Positions 1 through 9,278 of a DNA stretch of 24,892 bases are shown here, one piece after another; the stretch's first letter is position 1; every line of letters begins with the position of its first letter. Both the position numbers and the translations under genes were made by a program. The stretch is from the NCBI GenBank assembly GCA_050739495.1, contig JBOIBL010000075.1, forward strand, positions 1 to 24,892. Reading direction: 5' to 3'. This DNA is from DASSKW01 sp050739495. GTDB lineage: Bacteria > Pseudomonadota > Gammaproteobacteria > Natronospirales > REEB76. The notes under the pieces are model-generated. The model made no database searches. It had not been told where the DNA came from and saw only the letters and a list, made by a program, of their open reading frames with translations.

Positions 1-863
1 CTGCCGATGGCCATGGACAGGATCGAAATCACGATCAGCATCATGCGCCATTCATCATGCAGCCCACCCAGGCCTTCAACCAGCAGCCGCATGAACAGTG
101 CAAACGCCGCGATCTTGGGCGCAGACCCGACGTACATTGTCACCGGCGTGGATGAGCCTTCATACACATCCGGCAACCACATATGGAATGGGACCGCGCC
201 GAGCTTGAAACACAATCCGACGATGATGAAGCCGAGTGAAAATACCAGGCCGATGCTGAACGCCGGTGCTTCGGCAATCTGCACACCGAGTTTGGTGATA
301 TCCAGGGTCCCGGCTGTGCCATACAGGATGGACATGCCATACAGCAGAGTGCCGGAAGCGATCGCTCCCAGCACGAAATACTTCATGGCGGCTTCCGACG
401 CAACTCCGTTATCGCGATCCAGTGCGATCATCGCGTACAGCGACAGCGATAACAGCTCAAGACCAAGGTAGATGGTCAGGAAACTATGCGCCGAGATCAT
501 CACCATCATGCCGAGCATGCCGAACAGGCCCAGCACATAGAATTCGCCCTTGAACAGGTTCCGGTCCGCGAGGTAATCCCGCGAATACAGAAACACCAGA
601 GCAACCGTAAGATAGGTGAACAACTTGAGCACATTGCCCATGCGATCGTTCACGAACATGTTATCGAAGGTCAGAAGTCCACTGCCCTGCGCAACCGCTA
701 CCGTAAGCCAGGCGGTCGCGGCGATCGTCGCCAGCGACAGCCACCAGGTCACTGCACGGTTGCGGTCACTGAGGAACACATCCACCAGCAGGATGAGACA
801 GCCCATTCCGAGCACGAACATCTCGGGGATCGCCGGAGTGAAGGCTGGCAGTGTAAAGTTCAT
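1..863 (-). CDS. nuoN: NADH-quinone oxidoreductase subunit N (partial, C-terminus beyond window)
   Basis: Antiporter-like membrane subunit of complex I, the channel nearest the quinone module; it helps couple NADH oxidation to proton translocation across the inner membrane. The ATG at 863-861 is preceded by an AGAGG-type ribosome site at about 868-874. Reading runs to the left edge: 287 complete codons of a protein usually near 480 residues, so roughly the last 200 are missing. Visible marks are the TM5 glutamate (E136, in LGLELLSLSLY), a TM lysine (K161) in SEAAMKYFVLG, and the family block FKLGAVPFHMWLPDVYEG at about 219-236 with K220. K250 follows. It is the last gene of the nuo operon, 22 bases after nuoM. 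The identity is clear; only the 3' end is unseen. Confidence 0.97.
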   Translation of the reverse strand, partial: MNFTLPAFTPAIPEMFVLGMGCLILLVDVFLSDRNRAVTWWLSLATIAATAWLTVAVAQGSGLLTFDNMFVNDRMGNVLKLFTYLTVALVFLYSRDYLADRNLFKGEFYVLGLFGMLGMMVMISAHSFLTIYLGLELLSLSLYAMIALDRDNGVASEAAMKYFVLGAIASGTLLYGMSILYGTAGTLDITKLGVQIAEAPAFSIGLVFSLGFIIVGLCFKLGAVPFHMWLPDVYEGSSTPVTMYVGSAPKIAAFALFMRLLVEGLGGLHDEWRMMLIVISILSMAIG

Positions 864-885
864 TGATTGCCTCTGAAATCCGCTA

Positions 886-2400
886 TCACAGTTTCGACTG
901 CACGACGTGCTGAATAAGGTTGGCTACCGATGCGTGCATGACATCCAGCAACGGCGCCGGCCAGACGCCGAACACGATGACCGGTATTGCGCACAGACCC
1001 AGAATCAGGAACTCGCGTTTGCCGATGTCTTTCATCTCGGCAACATGATCATTGCCGACCGGGCCGTACAACACGCGCTTGACCAGCCACAGTGAATAGG
1101 CCGCGCCCAGGAACAAGGTAAATGCGGCGCCAAACGCGATCCAGAAGTTCGCCTTCATCGCGGTCAGGATCACCAGCCATTCGCCCACGAATCCCGAGGT
1201 GCCGGGCAAACCACAGTTGGCCATCGCGAACAGGACAAAGAAAAATGCAAAGCCCGGCATCAGATTGATCACACCGCCATAGGCATTGATCTCACGGGTG
1301 TGCATACGGTCATACAGCACGCCCACACAGAGAAACATGGCGCCGGAGATGAAGCCATGCGAGATCATCTGGATCATCCCGCCCTCCATGCCCATCACGG
1401 TTCCGCCAAGACCGCCGGTCTTGTCGAAGAGCATGAACAACAGGAAGAACCCCAGAGTGACAAAACCCATGTGCGCGACCGAAGAATACGCGACCAATTT
1501 CTTCATGTCGGTCTGAACGATAGCGACGAAGCCGATGTAGATGATGGCGATCAGCGACAAAGCCACGATCAGCCAGGTCAGTTCATGGCTCGCATCCGGA
1601 GCGATCGGCATACTGAAACGCAGGAACCCATAGGCACCCATCTTCAACAGGATCGCCGCCAGGATCACCGAACCGCCGGTAGGAGCCTCGACGTGTGCAT
1701 CAGGCAGCCAGGTATGCACCGGCCACATCGGCACCTTGACGGCAAACGCCAACAGGAACGCGACGAAGATAAGTATCTGTGCGGTCAGCCCCAAGGGCAT
1801 CTGCTGGAAAGTCTGGATATCGAAACTGCCGGATTGAACATACATGTAGATGAATGCAACCAGCATGAATACCGAGCCGAGGAAGGTATAGAGGAAGAAC
1901 TTGATGGTCGCATACACGCGTCGCGGCCCACCCCAGACACCGATGATGATGAACATCGGAATCAGCATCGCTTCCCACAGCACGTAGAACAGCAGTCCGT
2001 CCATGGCCGAGAACACACCGTTCATCAGTCCTTCCATGATCAGGAACGCGGCCATGTATTGCGCGAGTTTGTACTGGATGACCTCCCAGCCGGCGATCAC
2101 CACCAGTACCGTCATGAACGTGGTCAACAGGATCAGCGGCATCGCGATGCCATCCACACCCAATGCATAGTGCACATTGAAGGTACTGATCCAGGGGAGG
2201 TTCTCGACGAACTGCATGGATGCAGTAGATGTGTCGAACTGGGTCCACAACGGGATGCTGATCGCGAACGTCATCAGCGAGAACAGCAATGCCAGCCAGC
2301 GAACCGTGGTCGGTGCGACGCGTCCGGCCAGGAGCACGATCAGGCCACCGGCGATCGGCAGCCACAAGAGCACGCTGAGGATGGGGAAGTGTCCGGTCAT
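886..2400 (-). CDS. nuoM: NADH-quinone oxidoreductase subunit M
   Basis: Antiporter-like proton-channel subunit in the middle of the complex I membrane arm. It has 504 residues, a usual NuoM length, and is hydrophobic throughout with about 14 predicted membrane helices. The conserved charged residues are visible: E143 in LWEAMLIPMF (the TM5 glutamate), K222 in FAVKVPMWPVHTWLPD, and K253 in AAILLKMGAYGF. The block PVHTWLPDAHVEAPTGGSV at 227-245 is characteristic of the M subunit and separates it from NuoL and NuoN. The ATG at 2400 lies 13 bases after the nuoL stop, with a modest GGA-type ribosome site. A long open frame on the opposite strand (1300-2457) is a codon-bias shadow. Confidence 0.98.
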   Translation of the reverse strand: MTGHFPILSVLLWLPIAGGLIVLLAGRVAPTTVRWLALLFSLMTFAISIPLWTQFDTSTASMQFVENLPWISTFNVHYALGVDGIAMPLILLTTFMTVLVVIAGWEVIQYKLAQYMAAFLIMEGLMNGVFSAMDGLLFYVLWEAMLIPMFIIIGVWGGPRRVYATIKFFLYTFLGSVFMLVAFIYMYVQSGSFDIQTFQQMPLGLTAQILIFVAFLLAFAVKVPMWPVHTWLPDAHVEAPTGGSVILAAILLKMGAYGFLRFSMPIAPDASHELTWLIVALSLIAIIYIGFVAIVQTDMKKLVAYSSVAHMGFVTLGFFLLFMLFDKTGGLGGTVMGMEGGMIQMISHGFISGAMFLCVGVLYDRMHTREINAYGGVINLMPGFAFFFVLFAMANCGLPGTSGFVGEWLVILTAMKANFWIAFGAAFTLFLGAAYSLWLVKRVLYGPVGNDHVAEMKDIGKREFLILGLCAIPVIVFGVWPAPLLDVMHASVANLIQHVVQSKL

Positions 2401-2413
2401 CGTGTGGATTCCG

Positions 2414-4411
2414 TTATTTCAGCAATAGCCAGCCTAACAAAAGGCACAGGCCGATGATCATGGTGAAAGCGTACTGATACAGATAACCGGACTGATAGCG
2501 CCGCAGGATACCGGAGAACCAGCGCACACTGCGTGCCGAACCATTCACCAGTACGCCATCGATGATGGCTGTATCACCGCCTTTCCAGAGTGCGTTACCG
2601 AGTGCGCGTGCACCGCCGGCAAACAGAAATGCATTGATCTCATCGAAATAGAATTTGTTCGCCAGCACCTGGTAAACAAGTTTGCTGCGCTGCGCAATCA
2701 GCCCCGGCAGCTCCGGACGCATGATGTAGCACCACCAGGCGACGAAGACACCCGCCATCGCTATCCAGAAGGTGGGATGCCACAGGCTGGCCAATACCAG
2801 GGCGCCAGGTCCGTGAAATTCCTCGGCCAGTTTCTCCATCACATGATGTGATGGCGCGACATAGATGGATGCGCCGAAGTAGCTGCCGTAGAGCACGGCC
2901 TTGCAGGTGATCCAGCCGATCACGACCGAGGGAATCGCCAGCAGCACCAGCGGCAAGGTCACCACCCAGGGCGACTCCTTGGGCGGATGTGTCAGACCGT
3001 GATGATCGTGATCGTGGCCATGCGCGGCATGCACAGTGAACCGCTCCTTGCCGTGGAAAGTCATGAACAGTGCACGGAAGGTGTAAAGCGCGGTGACGAA
3101 TGCGCCGAGCAGCACACACCAGTAGGCGAAACCGCTGCCGGCGCGCTGCGATTCATGCACGGCATCGATGATGGTGTCCTTGGAGAAGAAACCGGCGAAG
3201 CCCGGGAACGCGATCAGGGCCAGTGAACCCGCTACGAAAGTCCAATAGGTGATCGGCATGTACTTGCGCAGACCACCCATCTTGCGCATATCCTGCTCGT
3301 GATGCATCGCGATGATCACCGAACCTGCAGCGAGGAACAGCAAGGCCTTGAAAAACGCGTGGGTCATCAGGTGAAACATGCCGGCCGCGTAAGCCGACGC
3401 GCCCAGGGCCGTCGTCATGTACCCCAGCTGCGACAGCGTCGAATACGCAATCACACGTTTGATATCGTTCTGCACAACACCGACCAGGCCCATGAAGAAG
3501 GCCGTGATCGCACCGATCACCATCACCACCGAGAGTGCCGTGTCGGACAACTCGAACAGTGGCGACATGCGCGAGACCATGAAGATACCCGCCGTGACCA
3601 TGGTCGCAGCATGGATCAATGCCGAGATCGGGGTCGGGCCTTCCATCGAATCGGGCAGCCATACGTGCAGCGGCACCTGCGCCGATTTGCCCATTGCGCC
3701 GACGAACAACAGGATGCAGATGACCGTCGGCACCGCCCAGACGTAACTGCCAAACAGCTGGATACTCTGGCCGCTCAACGACGGCGCCTTGGCGAAGACA
3801 TCCGCATAGTCGAGGCTGCCGGTGTAGCTCAGGATCAGCGCGATGCCCAGCAGGAAGCCGAAATCACCGACCCGGTTGACCAGAAAAGCCTTGAGGTTGG
3901 CATAGATCGCAGTCGGACGCGTGTACCAGAAACCGATTAACAAATAGGAAACCAGTCCTACCGCCTCCCAGCCGAAGAACAGCTGCAGGAAGTTGTTGGA
4001 CATGACCAGCATCAGCATCGAAAACGTGAACAGCGAGATGTAACTGAAGAAACGCTTGTAACCGGGATCGTCCTGCATGTAACCGATGGTATAGATATGC
4101 ACCATCAGCGAGACGAACGTGACCACCGCGATCATCAGCGCAGTCAAGCGGTCGACCAGGAAACCGACCTGAAAACGGACGCCGTCAGCAATACCCCAGG
4201 TGTATATCGTGAGGTTCTCGGCAGCCTTGCCGCCGAAGGTCAACTGCCAAAGTACATAGAACGACAACACGCAGGATATGCCGACCCCGATGATGGTCAG
4301 CCAATGCGAAGCGGCGCGTGGCACGAATCGCATCAGCAAACCGACCACAAGTGCCGCCGCCAGCGGCGCCAGCACGATGACTAGAAAGATGGATTGCATC
4401 GTCTGGTCCAT
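2414..4411 (-). CDS. nuoL: NADH-quinone oxidoreductase subunit L
   Basis: Distal antiporter-like subunit of the complex I membrane arm, whose C-terminal part forms the long lateral helix running along the membrane domain. It has 665 residues. Key residues are E149 (LFFGWEAVGL), K242 (GAMGKSAQVPLHVWLPD) and K411 (GFFSKDTI), matching the essential E, K and K of the Escherichia coli subunit. A histidine-rich hydrophilic loop lies at 461-475, between helices in the C-terminal third. The C-terminus ends in a further membrane anchor (about 648-664). The ATG at 4411 has an AAGGG ribosome site about 8 bases upstream; a second in-frame ATG at codon 5 is possible but less well placed. It begins one base after the nuoK stop codon. 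Confidence 0.98.
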   Translation of the reverse strand: MDQTMQSIFLVIVLAPLAAALVVGLLMRFVPRAASHWLTIIGVGISCVLSFYVLWQLTFGGKAAENLTIYTWGIADGVRFQVGFLVDRLTALMIAVVTFVSLMVHIYTIGYMQDDPGYKRFFSYISLFTFSMLMLVMSNNFLQLFFGWEAVGLVSYLLIGFWYTRPTAIYANLKAFLVNRVGDFGFLLGIALILSYTGSLDYADVFAKAPSLSGQSIQLFGSYVWAVPTVICILLFVGAMGKSAQVPLHVWLPDSMEGPTPISALIHAATMVTAGIFMVSRMSPLFELSDTALSVVMVIGAITAFFMGLVGVVQNDIKRVIAYSTLSQLGYMTTALGASAYAAGMFHLMTHAFFKALLFLAAGSVIIAMHHEQDMRKMGGLRKYMPITYWTFVAGSLALIAFPGFAGFFSKDTIIDAVHESQRAGSGFAYWCVLLGAFVTALYTFRALFMTFHGKERFTVHAAHGHDHDHHGLTHPPKESPWVVTLPLVLLAIPSVVIGWITCKAVLYGSYFGASIYVAPSHHVMEKLAEEFHGPGALVLASLWHPTFWIAMAGVFVAWWCYIMRPELPGLIAQRSKLVYQVLANKFYFDEINAFLFAGGARALGNALWKGGDTAIIDGVLVNGSARSVRWFSGILRRYQSGYLYQYAFTMIIGLCLLLGWLLLK

Positions 4412-4412
4412 G

Positions 4413-4718
4413 TCAGCCCTTCAAGGTGTCCAGTTCTTCTACGTTGATACTCTGACGGTTACGGAACACCACCACCACGATGGCGAGTCCGATGGCGGCT
4501 TCCGCGGCCGCCACGGTCAGGATGAAGAACACAAATACCTGACCTGCCAGATCATTCAGATAATGCGAGAACGCAATGAAATTGAAATTGACCGCCAGCA
4601 GCATCAACTCGATGCACATCAACAGCAGAATCACGTTCTTGCGATTCAGGAAGATGCCCGCCACGCTGATCGCGAACAGCGTGCCGCTCAGCGCCAGGAA
4701 ATCGAACAGGTTGATCAT
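4413..4718 (-). CDS. nuoK: NADH-quinone oxidoreductase subunit K
   Basis: Small MrpC-like membrane subunit of complex I: 101 residues, three transmembrane helices. The two buried glutamates needed for proton transfer in the family are present as E37 (MCIELML) and E73 (AAAEAAIGLAI), equivalent to E36 and E72 of Escherichia coli. Its ATG overlaps the nuoJ stop codon (ATGA, 4715-4718), a standard sign of translational coupling, and its own stop is one base before nuoL. The length is standard and nothing is unusual. Confidence 0.98.
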   Translation of the reverse strand: MINLFDFLALSGTLFAISVAGIFLNRKNVILLLMCIELMLLAVNFNFIAFSHYLNDLAGQVFVFFILTVAAAEAAIGLAIVVVVFRNRQSINVEELDTLKG

Positions 4719-5329
4719 GGCTGAGCCCCCGGTTTCTTCTCGCTCGGCATCTTGACGATACGGATACGATTGCGTTTGGCGCTGACCTGCACCTGCTTGG
4801 CCGGATCCTGATGCCGGGTACCGGTACGGCGTCGCATGGTCAGGGCGATAGCTGCCACGATGCCGACCAGCAGGATGACCGCTGCCAGCTCGAACGGATA
4901 GGCATAGTTGGTATAGATGACATTACCGAGTTCGCGGGTGTTGCTGTAATCGGCGCCATGCACGGTGACATTTCCGAAAGTCACGCCCAGCTTCCTGGAC
5001 CACATGACGTACCCGATCTCGGCGGCCATGACCAGTGCCACCAACAAGCCGATGGGCGCATAACGGGCAAAGCCCCGACGCAAGACCGCGGTATTGATGT
5101 CCAGCATCATCACCACGAACAGGAACAGCACCATCACCGCGCCGACATACACCAGCACCAGCACGATGCCGAGAAATTCCGCTTCCAGCAGCAGCCAGAG
5201 ACCGGAACTGGTCATGAACGCCAGCACCAGATACAGCGCTGAATAGACCGGGTTGCGCGAGGTGATGACACCGAGCGCCGCTCCGATCAGCACCGCCGCC
5301 AGCACAATGAAGATGATCTGCTGCACCAT
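4715..5329 (-). CDS. nuoJ: NADH-quinone oxidoreductase subunit J
   Basis: Membrane subunit of complex I lying between NuoA/NuoH and NuoK and contributing to the central proton pathway. It has 204 residues and five expected helices. The conserved third-helix region is visible as LVYVGAVMVLFLFVVMML at about 58-75, which carries the pi-bulge helix involved in coupling. The last ~40 residues form a basic hydrophilic cytoplasmic tail. The ATG at 5329 is 12 bases after the nuoI stop. Its GAGGA ribosome site overlaps that stop codon, linking translation of the two genes. The stop overlaps the nuoK start by 4 bases. Confidence 0.97.
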   Translation of the reverse strand: MVQQIIFIVLAAVLIGAALGVITSRNPVYSALYLVLAFMTSSGLWLLLEAEFLGIVLVLVYVGAVMVLFLFVVMMLDINTAVLRRGFARYAPIGLLVALVMAAEIGYVMWSRKLGVTFGNVTVHGADYSNTRELGNVIYTNYAYPFELAAVILLVGIVAAIALTMRRRTGTRHQDPAKQVQVSAKRNRIRIVKMPSEKKPGAQP

Positions 5330-5341
5330 ATATATGTGTCC

Positions 5342-5830
5342 TCAGCGATACCGCGCATCGGCGGCACGGTCCGCCGCGATCTGGGCTTCGTACTTGTCGC
5401 CGATCGCCAGCAGTTTTTCCTTGGTCATGATCTGTTCACCGCGCTGCTCGAAATGGAATTCGGTGATGCTGGTTTCGACGATGGCATCCACCGGACAGGC
5501 TTCCTCGCAGAAACCGCAATAGATGCATTTGAACAAGTCGATGTCATAGCGTGTGGTACGGCGGGTTCCATCCTCGCGCATCTCCGAATCGATCGTGATG
5601 GCAAGTGCCGGACAGACCGCTTCACACAATTTGCAGGCGATGCAGCGTTCCTCGCCATTCGCATAGCGACGTTGAGCGTGCAGACCGCGGTAGCGCGGCG
5701 ATTTCGGCGTCTGTTCTTCCGGATAGATGATCGTGGTCTTGGGTGTGAAGAAGATTTTCAACGTCAGCCCCAGACCCTGGAACAGTTCCACCAGCAACAA
5801 GCTCTTGATCCAACTGCGTACTCTGTTCAT
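5342..5830 (-). CDS. nuoI: NADH-quinone oxidoreductase subunit I (two 4Fe-4S clusters)
   Basis: Peripheral-arm subunit holding clusters N6a and N6b, which pass electrons from NuoG to NuoB. It has 162 residues. Two ferredoxin motifs are intact: C63-x2-C66-x2-C69-x3-C73-P and C102-x2-C105-x2-C108-x3-C112-P. The N-terminal amphipathic stretch (about 1-35) anchors it at the membrane face near NuoH. The ATG at 5830 follows the nuoH stop by 7 bases and has a GAGG ribosome site. Length and motifs are typical of the NuoI/TYKY family. Confidence 0.98.
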   Translation of the reverse strand: MNRVRSWIKSLLLVELFQGLGLTLKIFFTPKTTIIYPEEQTPKSPRYRGLHAQRRYANGEERCIACKLCEAVCPALAITIDSEMREDGTRRTTRYDIDLFKCIYCGFCEEACPVDAIVETSITEFHFEQRGEQIMTKEKLLAIGDKYEAQIAADRAADARYR

Positions 5831-5837
5831 GTCTGCC

Positions 5838-6896
5838 TCACGCGAACCAGGGGCCGACCCGGTACAGGATCAGCACGCCTTCCACCATCAACCAGATGAT
5901 GGTGATGGGAATGAATACTTTCCAACCCAGCCGCATGATCTGGTCATAGCGATAACGCGGGAACGTGGCCCGGAACCACAGGAAGCAGTACAGGAAGAAT
6001 GCGGTCTTGACCGCAAACCAGACGATGCTGGAATGCGTGATGAACGAATCACCCAGCCCCTGGAACGGCGACAGCCAGCCACCCAGGAACATGGTCGCCG
6101 CGAGCGCCGACACCAGGATCATGTTGGCGTATTCGGCAAGAAAGAACGAAGCAAACGCGGTGCCCGAATATTCCACATGGAATCCGGCCACGATCTCGGA
6201 TTCACCTTCCGCCACATCGAACGGCGCACGGTTGGTTTCTGCGACACCAGAGATGAAGTAAATGAAGAAGAGTGGCAACAGGGGCCACAAATACCAGTGC
6301 CAGATATTGCCGCTCTGCCCCAACACGATGTCGTTGAGATTCAGACTGCGGCTGGCCATCAACACGCCGACCAGCGCGAACCCCATGGCGATCTCGTAAG
6401 CCACCATCTGCGCTGCAGAACGCATCGCGCCGAGGAACGCATATTTGGAATTGGACGCCCAGCCGGACAGGATGATGCCGTACACGCCGAATGAGGTCAG
6501 TGCCAGTATATAAAGGAGTCCCGCGTTGATGTTCGCCAGCAGCATACCGTTATCGAATGGCACCACTGCCCAGGCCGCGAAGGCGGTGCCGATGGATATG
6601 ATCGGTGCGATCAGGAACAGGAATTTGTTGGCCTTGGTCGGCAGCAACACTTCCTTGAGCACCAGCTTGAGCACATCGGCAAGCCACTGGAAAGTCCCGT
6701 GCATGCCGACCCGGTTGGGACCGAGGCGGCCCTGCATGTAACCGATGACCTTGCGCTCCAGCAGGGTCATGAACCCCACGGAAACGATCAATGGCACCAT
6801 GATCACGATGATTCCGCCGACCGATTTCAGCACCAGCTGCCAGGCAGCCGGCAGTGCGGTCCAGTACACGACGAAGCTATGGAACATGGCTGACAT
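5838..6896 (-). CDS. nuoH: NADH-quinone oxidoreductase subunit H
   Basis: Membrane subunit that forms the quinone-binding tunnel with NuoB and NuoD and links it to the proton pumps. It has 352 residues with about eight helices. Diagnostic blocks are LLERKVIGYMQGRLGPNRVG at 45-64 and AETNRAPFDVAEGESEIVAG at 219-238, whose glutamates line the coupling loop. I chose the ATG at 6896, which shares one base with the nuoG stop (TGATG) and has a GGAG site 8 bases upstream. The frame stays open 11 codons further upstream, but that extension lies inside nuoG and does not resemble the family. Confidence 0.97.
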   Translation of the reverse strand: MSAMFHSFVVYWTALPAAWQLVLKSVGGIIVIMVPLIVSVGFMTLLERKVIGYMQGRLGPNRVGMHGTFQWLADVLKLVLKEVLLPTKANKFLFLIAPIISIGTAFAAWAVVPFDNGMLLANINAGLLYILALTSFGVYGIILSGWASNSKYAFLGAMRSAAQMVAYEIAMGFALVGVLMASRSLNLNDIVLGQSGNIWHWYLWPLLPLFFIYFISGVAETNRAPFDVAEGESEIVAGFHVEYSGTAFASFFLAEYANMILVSALAATMFLGGWLSPFQGLGDSFITHSSIVWFAVKTAFFLYCFLWFRATFPRYRYDQIMRLGWKVFIPITIIWLMVEGVLILYRVGPWFA

Positions 6897-9253
6897 CAGG
6901 CTTTCTCCAGCTCGATATCGGCATGACACGGACCGAAGCCGGCGGTCGCCGCAATGCCGGACGCCAGCCAGACTTCACCGGCATGCACGCCGTCGTCGAC
7001 CTTGGCCGGCAACGTGATCCGTGTGCCGTTATGCCTGGCCGCAACATGATCGTTATCCGTCACGCCGAGTTTCTTCGCATCAGCGGGTGACAGCGCGACA
7101 TAGCTCACATCCTGTGCATCACGCGTCTCTTGCAACGGATTCGAACGTCGCACCAATGCATCAACAGCATGGATCGGCATCTCGGCCACGCGCCGCAGTC
7201 CCTTGCCTGGCGCTTGCACCGTGATCTGACGGCTGCCGCGGAACTGGTTATCGGGCGCTGTCTTGCCAACCAGGGTTTTCAGCTCGTCGCGAACTTCCTC
7301 GGAAGAAACCTGATCGAATCCTTCCAGCCCGCTCAGATTGCCGAGCACGCGCAGTATCTTCCATGCCGGGCGCGATTCCGCGCGTGGTTTGGTCATGCCG
7401 GTGAAACTCTGCCAACGCCCTTCCGCATTGACAAAAGTGCCGGAGGTTTCACCAAACGTACAGGTTGGCAACAATACGCTCGCGTATTCACGCATCGCAT
7501 CGGTGACGAACGGCGTGAGCATCACAACACCCTGCGCAGCCTTGAGTGCAGCGACTGCACCGGCGCTGTCCCAGCAGTCCAGTTCCGGCTCCAGTCCCAT
7601 GAGCAGATAGGCTTTGCGCGGTCCAGCCAACATGCTGCGAGCATCCAGACCAGCCGGATCACTCTTGTTGCCACCCGGAAGACGATGCGGCAATGCGCCC
7701 GCGAGCGAGGCTCCGGCGCTGTTGGCGCCCTGACTCATATAACCAAGCGTGGCACCGACCGCATCAGCTAACGCTGCCGCCAGGGCACGGATATCCGCGT
7801 AGGCCGGATGTGACAAGGCCAGATGCCCAAGCAGGATCGTCTTGTGTTCGCCGCCGGCAAGCTTGGTCGCAATCTGTTCGTGCTCGGCGGTCGGTTTCTG
7901 TGCGGTAATCAGGGTCTTGAGGTGTGCAGGAACAGTCTTGCCGGTCGCTTTCAACACGGCCGCCAGATTCGCGACGATTTCCGCAGATGCCACGTTCAGG
8001 TACGCCGCCACCGGGAACAAAAGTTCATAACGACGCGGATTCAGGAACATCACCGCTCCGCCCTTCAAGGCGGCCTTGCGCAGGCGATGTGCCAGCATGG
8101 GCACTTCCTTGCGCACATTCGAGCCGACTATCAATGCGGCATCCAGTTTTTCGATATCTTCCAGGGACTGGCCAAGCCACGGGAACAGCGGTTCCTGCTC
8201 ATCATCACGGAAATCCGCCTGATATACGCGCGTGTCGATGTTCTGGATGCCCAACCCGCGCGCGAATTTCTGCAGCAGGTAAAGTTCTTCGGTCGTGGAA
8301 CTCGGTGAAGCCAATACCCCAGCATCGCCACCCGCGGCGCGTAAAGTGTTGACCACGGTCTCCAGCGCTGCTTCCCAACTCACTGTTCGCCAGCCGTTGT
8401 GCTCCTTGACCATCGGCTGCTGCAGCCGGTCACCGCTGGCAAGACCTGCATAACTGAACCGATCACGGTCCGAAATCCAGTTCTCGTTCACTGCGTCGTT
8501 GAGTCTCGGCACCACGCGCATGAGTTCGCCACGCAGCACGTGTCCATACAGATTCGAACCAACGCAGTCGTGCGGTGACACGGTTTCGGTCTGGGTCATC
8601 TCCCAGCCGCGGCCGTGCATCTTGAATGGCTTGGAGTTGAGCGCACCGACCGGACACAGATCGATCACATTACCTGACAACTCGTGATCCACACTGCGGC
8701 CGATGTAGGTACCGATGCGGGAATGTTCACCACGGCCGGTATCGCCGAGTTCCTGGATTCCGGCGATCTCCTGACCGAAGCGCACACAGCGAGTGCAGTA
8801 GATGCAGCGGGTCATGAAGGTGGAGATCAACGGACCGATGTTCTCGTCCTTGATGACACGTTTGTTTTCCGCGAAGCGCGCGATGTCGCGGCCATAACCC
8901 ATCGACAGATCCTGCAACTCGCACTCTCCGCCCTGATCGCACACCGGACAATCCAGTGGGTGATTGATGAGCAGGAATTCCATGACCGCGCGTTGTGCGG
9001 CGATGGCTTTCACCGAGCGCGTGAATATCTTCATGCCTTCCGCGACCGGCGTGGCACAGGCCGGCAACGGCTTGGGTGCCTTCTCGGCTTCGATCAGACA
9101 CATGCGGCAATTCGCGGCTACCGACAATTTCTCGTGATAGCAGAAACGCGGGATGTAAACACCCTCGCGATCCGCAGCCCGAATGATCATCTCACCCTTG
9201 CGCGCCTTGACCGGTTTGCCGTCGATTTCGATATTGACCAGTTCTTCCGTCAT
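6896..9253 (-). CDS. nuoG: NADH-quinone oxidoreductase subunit G
   Basis: Large peripheral-arm subunit of complex I carrying clusters N1b, N5 and N4: 785 residues from the ATG at 9253. The N-terminal 2Fe-2S ligands are C38, C49, C52 and C66. The N5 ligands are H98, C102, C105 and C111; the N4 ligands are C150, C153, C156 and C200. The C-terminal two thirds is a molybdopterin-oxidoreductase-like domain without the cofactor. The extra N7 cysteine motif of Escherichia coli is absent: only C230 (SPHDCVGSN) remains, as in most other complex I. The frame is open for 51 more codons upstream, into nuoF, but the 2Fe-2S domain begins at MTEELVNIEIDG. The ribosome site is weak and the gap to nuoF is 25 bases. 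Confidence 0.97.
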   Translation of the reverse strand: MTEELVNIEIDGKPVKARKGEMIIRAADREGVYIPRFCYHEKLSVAANCRMCLIEAEKAPKPLPACATPVAEGMKIFTRSVKAIAAQRAVMEFLLINHPLDCPVCDQGGECELQDLSMGYGRDIARFAENKRVIKDENIGPLISTFMTRCIYCTRCVRFGQEIAGIQELGDTGRGEHSRIGTYIGRSVDHELSGNVIDLCPVGALNSKPFKMHGRGWEMTQTETVSPHDCVGSNLYGHVLRGELMRVVPRLNDAVNENWISDRDRFSYAGLASGDRLQQPMVKEHNGWRTVSWEAALETVVNTLRAAGGDAGVLASPSSTTEELYLLQKFARGLGIQNIDTRVYQADFRDDEQEPLFPWLGQSLEDIEKLDAALIVGSNVRKEVPMLAHRLRKAALKGGAVMFLNPRRYELLFPVAAYLNVASAEIVANLAAVLKATGKTVPAHLKTLITAQKPTAEHEQIATKLAGGEHKTILLGHLALSHPAYADIRALAAALADAVGATLGYMSQGANSAGASLAGALPHRLPGGNKSDPAGLDARSMLAGPRKAYLLMGLEPELDCWDSAGAVAALKAAQGVVMLTPFVTDAMREYASVLLPTCTFGETSGTFVNAEGRWQSFTGMTKPRAESRPAWKILRVLGNLSGLEGFDQVSSEEVRDELKTLVGKTAPDNQFRGSRQITVQAPGKGLRRVAEMPIHAVDALVRRSNPLQETRDAQDVSYVALSPADAKKLGVTDNDHVAARHNGTRITLPAKVDDGVHAGEVWLASGIAATAGFGPCHADIELEKA

Positions 9254-9278
9254 GTTCGTTTCGCTTTGAGCCGCGCGG

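Noticed and set aside
1300..2457. Long plus-strand open frame (385 codons) opposite nuoM and the end of nuoL, rich in His, Gln, Asp and Arg
   Set aside because: It is the antisense image of a strongly conserved membrane protein gene. The composition is typical of reverse-complement shadow frames and there is no family motif.
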